DNA from: an uncultured Victivallaceae bacterium
GTDB lineage: Bacteria; Verrucomicrobiota; Lentisphaeria; Victivallales; Victivallaceae
DNA length: 64,000 nt
Assembly (NCBI GenBank): GCA_944392655.1
Contig: CALXXL010000005.1
Location: forward strand, 1 to 64,000
Direction of reading: 5' to 3'
Positions 18,349 through 27,600 of the stretch are shown one piece after another. Position 1 is the first letter of the stretch; every line of letters begins with the position of its first letter. Made by a program: the position numbers and the translations under genes. The notes beneath the pieces are model-generated. The model was not told the origin of the DNA. It searched no databases and saw only the letters and a list, made by a program, of their open reading frames with translations.

Positions 18349-19023
18349 GTGAAAGAGCATTTTATAAAAGCGCTTGACAATCTCAAAGAGATGGTTGCCG
18401 AGTTGGCGGTAAAAGTGGAAGCGGCGCTGGAATCAGCGATCCGTGCGGTGGAGAGCGGCGATGTTGAGCGTGCCGGAGAGATCATCGTGCACGACCGTGA
18501 GATTGACCTGGAAGAGGTGAAGATCGAGGAAGAGTGTCTTAAAATTCTGGCGTTGTATCAGCCGGTTGCAAGTGATCTGCGTGAAGTGATTACGATCTTG
18601 AAGATCAACAATGAGCTTGAGCGGGTAGGAGATCTTTCGTGCAGTATAGCCGATCGTGCGGCTGACATGGCGTCCTACCGTGACAAAGTGGAGGAAAAGT
18701 TTGACTTCAGTGAGATGATGCGTATAGCGCGTGAGATGCTCAAGGAGTCGCTTGATGCGTTGATATACCGTGATTCGGTTACTGCCGGTGAAGTGATATT
18801 GACGGATGATGCCATGGACAATATACACCGTCGCAGTTACGACATAGTAAAAGCCATGATACTCAAATATCCGGAATTGATCAATTACTATCTTGATTGC
18901 CTTACGGTATCGCGTTGTCTTGAGCGTGTGGCTGATTCAGCCACGAACATTTGCGAAGACATAATTTATCTTGAACACGGGCGTATAATACGTCACACCA
19001 AGAACACTCAAACACAGGAATAA
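18349..19023 (+). CDS. phoU: Phosphate signalling regulator PhoU
   Basis: The 224-aa all-helical protein has the two PhoU repeats with E/DxxxD metal-binding motifs (VHDREIDLEEVKIEEECLKI, ILTDDAMDNIHRRSY). PhoU links the Pst transporter to the PhoR kinase and represses the Pho response when phosphate is plentiful. The open frame extends back into pstB, but GTG 18349 has AGAAGGGG about 8 bp upstream and gives the normal PhoU length, so it is chosen. Confidence 0.9.
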   Translation: MKEHFIKALDNLKEMVAELAVKVEAALESAIRAVESGDVERAGEIIVHDREIDLEEVKIEEECLKILALYQPVASDLREVITILKINNELERVGDLSCSIADRAADMASYRDKVEEKFDFSEMMRIAREMLKESLDALIYRDSVTAGEVILTDDAMDNIHRRSYDIVKAMILKYPELINYYLDCLTVSRCLERVADSATNICEDIIYLEHGRIIRHTKNTQTQE

Positions 19024-19027
19024 AGCG

Positions 19028-19723
19028 ATGAGCAGTGAAAAGATATTGATAATCGAGGACGAAGAGCCGATCAGTGAACTTATAAAGCTGACGCTTGAGA
19101 GTGGTGGTTTTTCCAATATAATCACCGCGTTTGACGGAGAAACAGGTTTGGCTGCGGCGCGGGCTCAGTTGCCTGATCTTATTCTGCTGGATCTTATGCT
19201 TCCGGGGATAGATGGTTTGAGTGTCTGCCGCCGTCTTAAGCATGATGATACAACGAAGAACATTCCGGTAATCATGCTTACCGCCAAGAGTGAAGAGTCG
19301 GACATAGTAGTTGGGCTTGAGCTCGGGGCGTCGGATTATATTGTAAAACCCTTCAGCCGCAGTATTCTGATAGCGCGTATTCGTGCTCAGTTGCGGAAGT
19401 TCACCGAGAGCGGCAATTCGGATGAGATCCGTTATAATGAGCTTCTCATCAACCGTGAGTTGCATCTGGTAAGGCTTGGTGAGGAGCATCTGGAGCTGAC
19501 CTTTACGGAATTTGAGATACTTGCGTTATTTGCATCGCATCCCGGCCGGGTATACACGCGCAATCAGATCGTGAGCAAGATCAAGGGTGATGACTATCCT
19601 GTAACAGATCGTGCGATCGATGTGCAGATAGTTAATCTGCGCCGCAAGCTTGGTGTATTTGGGGCGAACATTGAAACGGTTCGCGGAGTTGGCTACCGGA
19701 TGCGTCAGCAGGCGGAATATTGA
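19028..19723 (+). CDS. phoB: Phosphate regulon response regulator PhoB-like
   Basis: This 231-aa OmpR-family regulator has a receiver domain with acidic pocket Glu10-Asp11-Glu12, phospho-acceptor Asp55 (LLDLMLPG) and Lys in KPFS, and a C-terminal winged-helix DNA-binding domain (GRVYTRNQIVSKI, VTDRAIDVQIVNLRRKL, VRGVGYRM). Position in the pst cluster supports the Pho role. Its stop overlaps the phoR start region. Confidence 0.9.
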   Translation: MSSEKILIIEDEEPISELIKLTLESGGFSNIITAFDGETGLAAARAQLPDLILLDLMLPGIDGLSVCRRLKHDDTTKNIPVIMLTAKSEESDIVVGLELGASDYIVKPFSRSILIARIRAQLRKFTESGNSDEIRYNELLINRELHLVRLGEEHLELTFTEFEILALFASHPGRVYTRNQIVSKIKGDDYPVTDRAIDVQIVNLRRKLGVFGANIETVRGVGYRMRQQAEY

Positions 19724-19725
19724 AG

Positions 19726-21492
19726 ATGAAGAACCGTGACAGAATTCTTTTTTCCCTGCCATTGGCGCTGGGTTTAATAATAGCGTTGGTAAGTTGGATA
19801 CTCTACTCGCAGATCTCGCGTTTTGAAGCGATGTATCTTGAAGAGATAAAGTCCGACATAAAAACGCAGACCGAGCTCTGTGCGGAGGTTCTGACTCCGC
19901 TGCTGGAGTCCGGCCGTCTTTCAGAGGCGGAAAAACTTATTTCCCGCTGGGTGGATTACGGCACCCGTATTACTTTGATAGACCGTACCGGCCGGGTTGC
20001 GGTTGATTCCGGGGAACAGCGTGAAATAATGGACAATCATGCTGAGCGTCCGGAGGTAAAATCGGCCTTTGCCGGGGAGAATGGCGGAGCGATCCGTTAC
20101 AGTTCAAGTTCCCGGTGCTGGATGATCTATTATGCGGTAAAGATAGCGACGCTGGATGGTGATTATGTATTGCGTACAGCGGTAGCGGAAGAGCGTGTAA
20201 GTACGATGGTTCGTCTGGCGGAATCGGGGATATTTATTGCGGTACTGTTAGGTGCAGCGGTGGTATTTTTCCTTCTGACCTACATAATGCGTACTATTCG
20301 CCGTCCTTTAATGGAGTTGCAGACCAGTGCGGCGGCGATTGCCAACGGCAATTTAGCTACGCGCATAGCGATTCCTTCGGACGGTTTGGTGCGTGAACTG
20401 GCGCTGGATATTTCCAAGATGGCGGAGCAGCTGAAAAAGCAGCTGGTCAAAGTGGACACGGAGCGCAGTGAGAAAGAGAAGATACTGAATGCGATCAACG
20501 AAGGTGTGCTTCTGGTGGATGAGCATGGCGATGTTATCCGTTACAACACGGCGGCATTGGCGATTTTTCCGATAGATCCGGTTCGTCCATTTAACCTGAG
20601 CCGTTCGGGGATTCCTGATTTGATAGGAGTTGTGCACAACACATTCAAAACGGGCAATGATTTTGACCGTGAATTTGAGCTTGATCGTACAGGCGGCAAT
20701 CTGACATTGTGGATCCGTGGTGGTATTCTGATGGTCAATGACCGTCGTTGTTTATGGTTGGCGGCGGCGGATATAACCAGGATGAAGAAGCTGGAGAGTT
20801 ACCGCAGTGATTTTGTTGCGAATGTCTCGCACGAGATCAAGACGCCTTTGACGAGCATAATTGGTGCGGCGGAAGCGCTTGAAGGGTTTGAGGATGGCGC
20901 GGAAGATTCGCCGCGGCGCAAACTTCTTGATATTCTGATAAATCAATCCCGGCGGTTGAATCTTCTGGTGCAGGACATTTTAAGTCTGGCTTCGCTGGAG
21001 ACGCGTCAGATGGCGCCGGCGCGTGATTTTGAACTGCTGGAGCTTGATTCGGTAATAATAAATGCGGTTAATATGTCATTAGCCCGTTCCGGAGGGAATT
21101 GCGGCATAGAGATAAAAGTCACTGCCGATGCGGCATTAAAGGTGAACGGTGACTCGCAGTTGCTGGAGCAGGCGGTGGTAAATCTGATAGACAATGCGGT
21201 CAAATACAGTGCGGCCTCCGGGATAGAAGTATCCTTGAAAGAGGAGGATGGTTATGCGGTAATCGGGGTACTGGATAATGGAGTAGGAATACCTCCGGAA
21301 CATCAGCGCCGTATATTTGAGCGTTTCTACCGGGTGCACAAAGAGCGCAGCCGTCAAAGTGGCGGTACAGGTCTTGGTCTGGCTATTGTGAAACACATTG
21401 CGCAGCTGCACAATGGATTTGTCCGTCTGGTCAGTACGCCGGGGCATGGCTGTGGATTTTATATTCACATTCCGCTGCAAAAACAGGCATAG
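19726..21492 (+). CDS. phoR: Phosphate regulon sensor histidine kinase PhoR-like
   Basis: The 588-aa kinase has TM1 (about 8-28), a periplasmic sensor of about 130 residues, TM2 (about 165-188), a HAMP linker, a PAS-like segment, the HisKA dimerisation domain with phospho-His369 (NVSHEIKTPLTS) and a HATPase domain with N box (DNAVKYS), DNGVGIPPEH and GTGLGLAIVKH. A TTG six bases earlier is possible; ATG 19726 is preferred. The large periplasmic domain is commoner in PhoR of Firmicutes than in E. coli. A terminator follows. Confidence 0.9.
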   Translation: MKNRDRILFSLPLALGLIIALVSWILYSQISRFEAMYLEEIKSDIKTQTELCAEVLTPLLESGRLSEAEKLISRWVDYGTRITLIDRTGRVAVDSGEQREIMDNHAERPEVKSAFAGENGGAIRYSSSSRCWMIYYAVKIATLDGDYVLRTAVAEERVSTMVRLAESGIFIAVLLGAAVVFFLLTYIMRTIRRPLMELQTSAAAIANGNLATRIAIPSDGLVRELALDISKMAEQLKKQLVKVDTERSEKEKILNAINEGVLLVDEHGDVIRYNTAALAIFPIDPVRPFNLSRSGIPDLIGVVHNTFKTGNDFDREFELDRTGGNLTLWIRGGILMVNDRRCLWLAAADITRMKKLESYRSDFVANVSHEIKTPLTSIIGAAEALEGFEDGAEDSPRRKLLDILINQSRRLNLLVQDILSLASLETRQMAPARDFELLELDSVIINAVNMSLARSGGNCGIEIKVTADAALKVNGDSQLLEQAVVNLIDNAVKYSAASGIEVSLKEEDGYAVIGVLDNGVGIPPEHQRRIFERFYRVHKERSRQSGGTGLGLAIVKHIAQLHNGFVRLVSTPGHGCGFYIHIPLQKQA

Positions 21493-21504
21493 TATTTTTC
21501 ATTG

Positions 21505-21533
21505 AAGAACGGAAATATGCCGTTCTTTTTTTT
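21505..21533 (+). terminator. Terminator of the pst-pho operon
   Basis: AAGAACGG / CCGTTCTT with a 7-nt loop followed by an uninterrupted T run, 13 bp after the phoR stop. Confidence 0.85.
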
Positions 21534-21556
21534 ATGCTTTTCTATAAAAGAAATAT

Positions 21557-21578
21557 AAAATTAGATTATTCTAATTTT
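21557..21578. promoter_or_regulatory. Perfect palindromic operator candidate (site 1)
   Basis: A perfect dyad with 9-bp arms, AAAATTAGA and TCTAATTTT, around TTAT. It lies 6 bp upstream of a TTGACT -35 box (21585) and recurs in near-identical form at 21691. AT-rich dyads of the TTAGA..TCTAA type are typical of Fur/PerR-family metal repressors; the regulator itself is not in the window. Confidence 0.55.
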
Positions 21579-21584
21579 TTTATA

Positions 21585-21612
21585 TTGACTTTTTGATTTT
21601 TTATAGTATTTT
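21585..21612 (+). promoter_or_regulatory. Candidate promoter of the CobN-like operon
   Basis: TTGACT (21585-21590) and TATTTT (21607-21612) spaced by 16 bp, flanked by the palindromic site 1 and followed by a 120-nt leader that contains site 2. Confidence 0.45.
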
Positions 21613-21690
21613 AAAATATCTCAACATTTAACACATCTATTACAGGAGGATTGTCAGAGCATTGTTCGGTTATATTTTTTTAAATCTATT

Positions 21691-21706
21691 ATTAGTCTAT
21701 TCTAAT
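21691..21706. promoter_or_regulatory. Palindromic operator candidate (site 2)
   Basis: ATTAGTCTATTCTAAT differs from the core of site 1 at two positions and keeps the ATTAG/CTAAT arms. It lies 27 bp before the ATG at 21733, where bound protein would block transcription elongation. Confidence 0.45.
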
Positions 21707-21732
21707 TATTAAAAAGGAAAAATGGAAAAAAG

Positions 21733-22518
21733 ATGAAAAACAAATTCACATTGGTTGAACTTTTAGTAGTGATAGCGATTATTGCGATACTGTCGAGTAT
21801 GCTGATGCCGACGCTGGGCAAAGCGCGCAGTGTAGCGCGTAATGTTTCCTGTGTAAGCAATCTGCGTCAGATAGCTCAGGCGAACATGCTGTATGCGAGT
21901 GACAACGATGAATTTTCGGTGCCGTACAACACCGTGTCAGGCATGGGGGCGGCGGGAGACATGTGGATGGGCGAGAGTCTTGGGGATGGCACTTACGACT
22001 TGACGCGCAACAATCTTCTGGGACCATATCTCGGGGATGAATATGGAGTAATGATCTGTCCGGATGTGATACTTGACGGGACACCGGAAGCGGTAGACGG
22101 CGGTGGTGGCGGCTATGGTTATAACGCCAACTGGTTTGGTTCTTATAACGACATGAAGTCGGTAAAACTTGCCGCGGTAAAACGTCCGAGTAAAACGATC
22201 ATATTTGGAGACAATGCCCGTACGTCTATGGGGCCTTTCACTTATGATCCGCCGCAGTATGTTCCATTAATGAACTGCAAGAAGAAGCCGGATGGGACCG
22301 AATACACCACAGGAACGACGCATTTCCGTCATTCGGAAAAGGCGAATATCGCGTGGGTTGACGGACATGTTACCAGCGAGCATGTCGGAGAGCTTAATAC
22401 TGACGACATCTCGCAGGAGAATCTGATTGGTTTTGTCGGGGTTGATGATCAGGACTTCTATCATGGCCGCAATGCCCAGATCCATGCGGATGAGAATTAT
22501 GCGGATAACCGCGACTGA
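21733..22518 (+). CDS. Pseudopilin-like protein 2 heading the CobN-like operon
   Basis: The 261-aa protein has the class III prepilin signal ([18 protein letters not shown] after a 4-residue basic leader) and [19 protein letters not shown] near the C-terminus. It shares long stretches with pseudopilin 1 ([20 protein letters not shown] against [27 protein letters not shown]), so they are paralogues. It is followed within 8 bp by a small membrane-anchored partner, the same two-gene layout. Operon position ties it to the CobN-like machinery; its exact job is unknown. Confidence 0.85.
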   Translation: MKNKFTLVELLVVIAIIAILSSMLMPTLGKARSVARNVSCVSNLRQIAQANMLYASDNDEFSVPYNTVSGMGAAGDMWMGESLGDGTYDLTRNNLLGPYLGDEYGVMICPDVILDGTPEAVDGGGGGYGYNANWFGSYNDMKSVKLAAVKRPSKTIIFGDNARTSMGPFTYDPPQYVPLMNCKKKPDGTEYTTGTTHFRHSEKANIAWVDGHVTSEHVGELNTDDISQENLIGFVGVDDQDFYHGRNAQIHADENYADNRD

Positions 22519-22526
22519 GGTGAGTC

Positions 22527-22955
22527 ATGAATATAAAGGTAATTATATCGATAGTACTGCTGATTGCGGCGGCCGGAATATTCTATTGGGTCTATGGAAT
22601 TGACCGGGTACCGGAGGCGGCGCAGCGTGGTCAGGTTGAGACATTTGAGCGTGATCGTGCGATTGAGTGTGCCCGGAGGGTAATTGAAGTCAGCCGGAAG
22701 GGTTCGGTTTCTGAATTTCTCAAACTGTGCCTCAATCCTAAAGATGAATCCATCCGGGAGTTCTATGATTTTCTGAAGAATTCATCCGTCATGCCGGATC
22801 AGGTTCTGGATGTTGGCCGCCGCAAGAACGATCCGGAGAAGCTGAGCGTATATTTTGACGGAGGCTCCGGTGTTCAGATTCAGGTAGTCGTTGCGCCGGA
22901 TGATACCGGTGAATTGCGTTTCTGGGGTGCTTATCAGATCAACCGGTCGCGATAA
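22527..22955 (+). CDS. Small membrane-anchored partner of pseudopilin 2
   Basis: The 142-aa product has one N-terminal membrane segment (about 4-23) and a charged outer domain. It appears homologous to the 137-aa product of 14255-14668 in layout and C-terminal pattern. No family is recognised. It lies between pseudopilin 2 and the polytopic gene at 22979 and is probably cotranscribed with both. Confidence 0.65.
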   Translation: MNIKVIISIVLLIAAAGIFYWVYGIDRVPEAAQRGQVETFERDRAIECARRVIEVSRKGSVSEFLKLCLNPKDESIREFYDFLKNSSVMPDQVLDVGRRKNDPEKLSVYFDGGSGVQIQVVVAPDDTGELRFWGAYQINRSR

Positions 22956-22978
22956 GGGTTGTTAGCAGGAGTTGCAGG

Positions 22979-23680
22979 ATGGGAATTTTCATTGCGCTTC
23001 TGTTGGTCAGCGCCTGGATACAGAGTATGTGGAAGCTGACCTTTTACCCCCGTCTTCTACGGTTGGCGGTGTTGGGTGGATTATCGCTCTTTATAATTTT
23101 CGCCTCGGAGCGTCTTTCCGGTTATAATCTGCATGACATTGCCGTGCTGCTGGAGAGCAAGGAGCGGCTGGACACGCTGTGTGCGTTGGTGGTTATGCAG
23201 GAATTTGTTGCGCTGTTTTTCGGGCTGACGCTGCTGCATGCGGTTGAATTGGGTGAACGGGCAAAGTGGTGGATGTTTGGAGCATTGCTGCCGTCGTTTC
23301 TGCTGTTGCCCGGCGGGGCATATCTGCTGATTTTCGTATTCAACAATACGGTTGACGCGGATTTTGCATCGACAGCCCGATTTACTGCGTTGGGGGTATT
23401 TTTATCCGGGGCGTTGTTAAGCGAACTGTTCGGATTATGGCGTAAGAGACGCATAGACCGTGCCGGATCGGCGTTATCTGCTACTGTTCTGTTATTATTG
23501 CTGGCGGTTTTTCTGCCGATAATCGGGGCGGAGAAGATATTTTATGTTGAAACGGAGCCGGTGTTAAGCTGGAGTTCTGCATGTGCGTGGTCAGTGCTGT
23601 TGATTACGGCATTGCTTGGGGTGTTAATCAAATACATATGGGATGGAATAAAGATAAAGAGGAATCATGCAGTCGATTAA
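22979..23680 (+). CDS. Polytopic membrane protein of the CobN-like operon (HmuT-position)
   Basis: The 233-aa protein has about six hydrophobic segments and little soluble sequence. No named domain is recognised. It starts at an ATG with AGGAG upstream and overlaps the ExbB-like gene by 14 bp. In hmu-type operons of Bacteroidota an uncharacterised membrane gene occupies a comparable position next to the ExbB/TolQ-like gene, so it may be the functional equivalent; this rests on gene order only. Confidence 0.6.
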   Translation: MGIFIALLLVSAWIQSMWKLTFYPRLLRLAVLGGLSLFIIFASERLSGYNLHDIAVLLESKERLDTLCALVVMQEFVALFFGLTLLHAVELGERAKWWMFGALLPSFLLLPGGAYLLIFVFNNTVDADFASTARFTALGVFLSGALLSELFGLWRKRRIDRAGSALSATVLLLLLAVFLPIIGAEKIFYVETEPVLSWSSACAWSVLLITALLGVLIKYIWDGIKIKRNHAVD

Positions 23681-24257
23681 TACAATTCTTAACTGGATAT
23701 CGAACAGTCTGATGTTGCCGGTGGTGGTACTGTTGCTGGCGGGGATGATCTATTCGCTACTGATGCTGGGTGGATTTTGTGCGATTTACCTGAGGCTGCT
23801 TCAGGAGCGCGGTAAATTGCAAAAGATCATGAATGGTATCTGCGGGGCAGATGGTCTGATACTGGACAATCTTGGCAATGGTTCATTTGCGCGTAAGGTG
23901 CGTGAATTAGATGCTCTTGGCTGGGATGATCTGCGCTGTGAAAAGCAGATAGCCGATTACGAATCGAAATTTGAGCAGGAGCTTGAGCGTGCGAAACTGC
24001 TGATGAAGTTCGGTCCGATGCTGGGGTTGATGGGTACATTAATTCCCATGGGTCCGGCGCTGGCTGGTCTGGCGCAGGGTGACATTGGTTCGATGGCTTA
24101 CAATATGCAGATAGCGTTTGCCACGACGGTCGTCGGGCTAGTTATAGCTATGATTGGCACGATGGTTTACGCGGTGAAGCGTCACTGGTATGGGGATGAG
24201 ATCAGCAGTCTGCGTTTTATATTGGATATGCAGCTGCGCAGCCGTGGAGGGGAGTAG
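23667..24257 (+). CDS. MotA/TolQ/ExbB proton-channel family protein
   Basis: The 196-aa protein has TM1 (about 15-40), a cytoplasmic segment and a TM2-TM3 pair. KFGPMLGLMGTLIPMGPAL and AFATTVVGLVIAMIGTMVY match the conserved ExbB/TolQ core. These proteins form pentameric channels that convert proton or sodium flow into mechanical work with an ExbD-type partner. Here the partner is probably the DUF2149 protein encoded 2 bp downstream, and the driven machine is likely the CobN-like protein. HmuU-like by position. Confidence 0.85.
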   Translation: MQSINTILNWISNSLMLPVVVLLLAGMIYSLLMLGGFCAIYLRLLQERGKLQKIMNGICGADGLILDNLGNGSFARKVRELDALGWDDLRCEKQIADYESKFEQELERAKLLMKFGPMLGLMGTLIPMGPALAGLAQGDIGSMAYNMQIAFATTVVGLVIAMIGTMVYAVKRHWYGDEISSLRFILDMQLRSRGGE

Positions 24258-24259
24258 AG

Positions 24260-24607
24260 ATGCGTCGGAGGCGATACTTGTCCAGGCTGGGGAGTGAGGA
24301 TGTGGATCCGATGGGAGCTTTATCGAATCTGTTTGACGTGGCGATGGTGTTTGCGGTAGCGTTGATGGTTGCGGTTGCCATCCGGGCAAAGATGACGGAG
24401 TTTCTTACGCAGGAAGACGTTACCTATGTCAAGAATGCCGGTCGTGACGATATGGAGATAATAGTAAAGAAGGACAATATAATAAAGCGTTATAAGGCTG
24501 ACTCCACCGAAGGCAGCGGCAAAGGCCGCCGGATAGGCAGTGCCTGGCAGCTGGAGAGTGGCGAGATAGTCTATATGCCGGAAGGAGATGCGTTAAGTGA
24601 GAAATAA
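24260..24607 (+). CDS. DUF2149 protein, ExbD-like partner
   Basis: The 115-aa protein has the DUF2149 layout: a basic N-terminus, NLFDVAMVFAVALMVAVA as a single membrane helix with an embedded Asp, and a short outer domain. The helix resembles the Asp-bearing helix of ExbD/MotB, whose carboxylate is protonated as ions flow. Proteins of this family recur beside MotA/ExbB-like and CobN-like genes (HmuV in hmu operons). Its end overlaps the CobN-like start. Confidence 0.8.
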   Translation: MRRRRYLSRLGSEDVDPMGALSNLFDVAMVFAVALMVAVAIRAKMTEFLTQEDVTYVKNAGRDDMEIIVKKDNIIKRYKADSTEGSGKGRRIGSAWQLESGEIVYMPEGDALSEK

Positions 24608-27600
24608 GTTGCTGATTGCGCTGGCGGCAATTGTTGTCGCGGTTGCGGGCTGGATGGGTGCATATCATCTGTGGGGCAGTCCTACCAGGATAGCCTTTGT
24701 CAATTATCCTGAATATATTCTTGCGCCGCTTCTGGACTTTGACACCGGCAAATCGATTGAGGTTGATGCGGTGGAGTGGCAGGATGCCACGCCGGTGGAC
24801 ATTTTAAGAGAGTACGATGCGATTTTCTTCTTTGGCATGGGTTTGAAGTTCAATGAGTCTCAGCAAGCCGGAGTGTCTGAGCTGATGAAGGAGATTCCGG
24901 TTTACGTTACCGCTTCGACCCGTCAGGAGACGGCGTTGAGTTCATTGACGGACGAACAGTATCAAATGATCAGCGGATACCTGGGGGAGGGTGGTAAAGA
25001 GAACTTCCGCCGGTTGTTGAACTATGTCCGTTACGAACTGGATGGCAAGCGGCTGTTTGCTCATGCTCCCGAGCCTCCGGAAAAGGTTCCGCGTTATCGT
25101 TTTTTCCATGCGGGTGAGCGTGGTTTTGAGACGCTGAAGCAGTATATGGATTACTATCGTGGTCTGCCGACCTACCGGGAGGACAACCCGTGGGTACTGC
25201 TTTTTTCCGGTAATGGCGGCGGAGCATTGGAGATACTGGTGGAGGCGCTGGAAAATCGCGGTGTCAATGTAGTTGCGGCGAACGGGATGTTTGGTGCGGC
25301 GGAGATGATTCGCGAGGTTGATCCTGATGCGGTTGTCTACTCTCCGCACGGCCGTCTTCCCGGGAATGAACCGGACGAGATTGTAAATTTGCTGAAAGAG
25401 AAGAACATTCCGTTATTCTGTCCGATCAAGGCTGGTCAGCTGTACGAAGAGTTCTTAAAAGATCAGCGTGGTATGACTGGCGGTATGCTCAGCCAGAGTA
25501 TCACCATGCCGGAATTGGATGGCGGTGTTGCGCCGTTTGTTCTGTCGGCATTGTATGAAAACGAGCGTGGTTTACAGGAGTTCCGGGTTATTCCCGGCCG
25601 TGCGGAACGCTATGCCGAGCTGATCAGGAAGACGCTGGAACTTCAGCGCAAGCCGAATTCGGAAAAAAAGATAGCGATCATCTACTATAAGGGTGCCGGC
25701 AAGAGCGAACTTGCTGCGGGGGCGCTGGAGGTGGGTGATTCTCTGCTGAACACCTTGCGAACATTGCGCGATGCCGGCTACAATACGGGTGAGCTGCCGG
25801 AGAATACGGATGAATTATTGCAGCAGATACAGGATAATGCGGCGGTTTTCGGCACTTATGCCAAAGGTGCGATGGCGGATTTTCTGTCCAGGGCCAAGGT
25901 TGAGCTGATCTCTCCGGAAGAGTATATAACCTGGGTGCGCAAAGCGATGCCGGCTGATCTGTATGCGGAGGTGGAGAAGGCTTCCGGTCCGGCGCCTGGC
26001 AACTACTTCAATACGGTGAAAGACGGTAAGCCTTATCTTGCTCTTGGCATGCTGAAGTTCGGGAATGTGGTGATACTGCCGCAGACGCTTCCCGGCATTG
26101 GTGATGATGACAATGCGGTGATACACGGGGTCAAGCAGGCCCCGCCGCACAGTTATTTAGCGACCTACTTATGGATCCGTTACGGTTTTGAAGCGGATGC
26201 GATGATGCACTTCGGGACGCACGGCAGTCTGGAGTTCACTCCGTGGAAAGACGTAGCGCTGTCGGATTACGACTGGCCGGATGTGCTGGTAGGTGAGATG
26301 CCGCACTATTATTTATATGTAATCAACAATATTGGGGAAGCGCTTCTGGCGAAGCGCCGCAGTTATGCGACGATGGTGAGTCATCTTACGCCGCCCTTTA
26401 TGAGTTCGGATCTGTACGGTCCGCTGGAAGAGCTGGACGACAAGATTCACGACTGGGAGAACGCCGAAGACCCGTTGTTGAAAGCGGAGTATGTCAAGAC
26501 GATCATAAAGTTGATCAAGCAGGAAAAATTTGATGAAGAGCTCCGTTTCTCTCCGGATTTTGCGGAGGGTAAACTGACGGAAGAGGACATAGTTCTGCTG
26601 CACAATCACCTGCATGAGATAGACACGAGCAAAGTCAATCGTGGACTCTATGTGATAGCGCGTCCGTATACTGCGGCGGAAGCGGATGAGACAGCGGTAT
26701 TGATGACGGTTGATCATCTGGCGTCCGGCCGTTTTGATGCGGATGTCAAATCCGGCAAAGTTTCGCGTGATCTGCGTAAAAACCAGTTGGAGTTTGACAA
26801 ACTTTATACCGAGCCCGCCCGGGCCGACCTTATTGCGGCGTTGAGTGCCCCTGCTTCAACGGAGTCACAGGATACAGATATAGTTCTTGCTGCCCGTCAG
26901 GCGCTGCTTGATTCGACGCAGGCGGAGTTGGATGGTATTTTGAACGGATTCAACGGTGGTTATCTTGCTCCGTCTCCTGGTGGTGATCCGGTGGGCAATC
27001 CCGATACCGTGCCGACCGGGCGCAATCTTTACGGGATCGATCCTGAGCGTACGCCGACGCGGGAGAGTTACGCGGTGGGCTGTACTTTGGGCGAAGAGCT
27101 GATTCGGAGTAAACTTGAAACCACCGGGAATTATCCGAAAAAGGTAGCCTTCACGCTGTGGGGTGGTGAATTTATCCGTACGCAGGGGACGAATATCGGC
27201 GAGATATTCTTTCTTTTGGGGGTTGAGCCGATCTGGGATTCCCGGGGCAAGGTGGTGGATGTCCGTTTGATTCCGCAGGAGGAACTCAAACGTCCGCGAA
27301 TAGATGTGGTTGTACAGACCTCGGGGCAGTTCCGTGGAGCGGGTTCCAGCCGTCTGGTATTGATCGACAAAGCGATCCGTCTTGCGGCGGCCGATCCGGC
27401 TGATGAATGGGACAACTATGTCAAAGAGGGTTCGGATGCGGCGGTACGGGTGATGCTGGAAAAGGGTCTGTCGCCCAGGGAGGCGCGGGAATTGGCGAAC
27501 GTGCGTATTTTCGGTGGAGTAAACGGCAATTTTGGAACCGGCATCACTGGAATGGTGGAAGCCGGGGACAAGTGGGAGGATTCAAGCGTTATTGCTGAAC

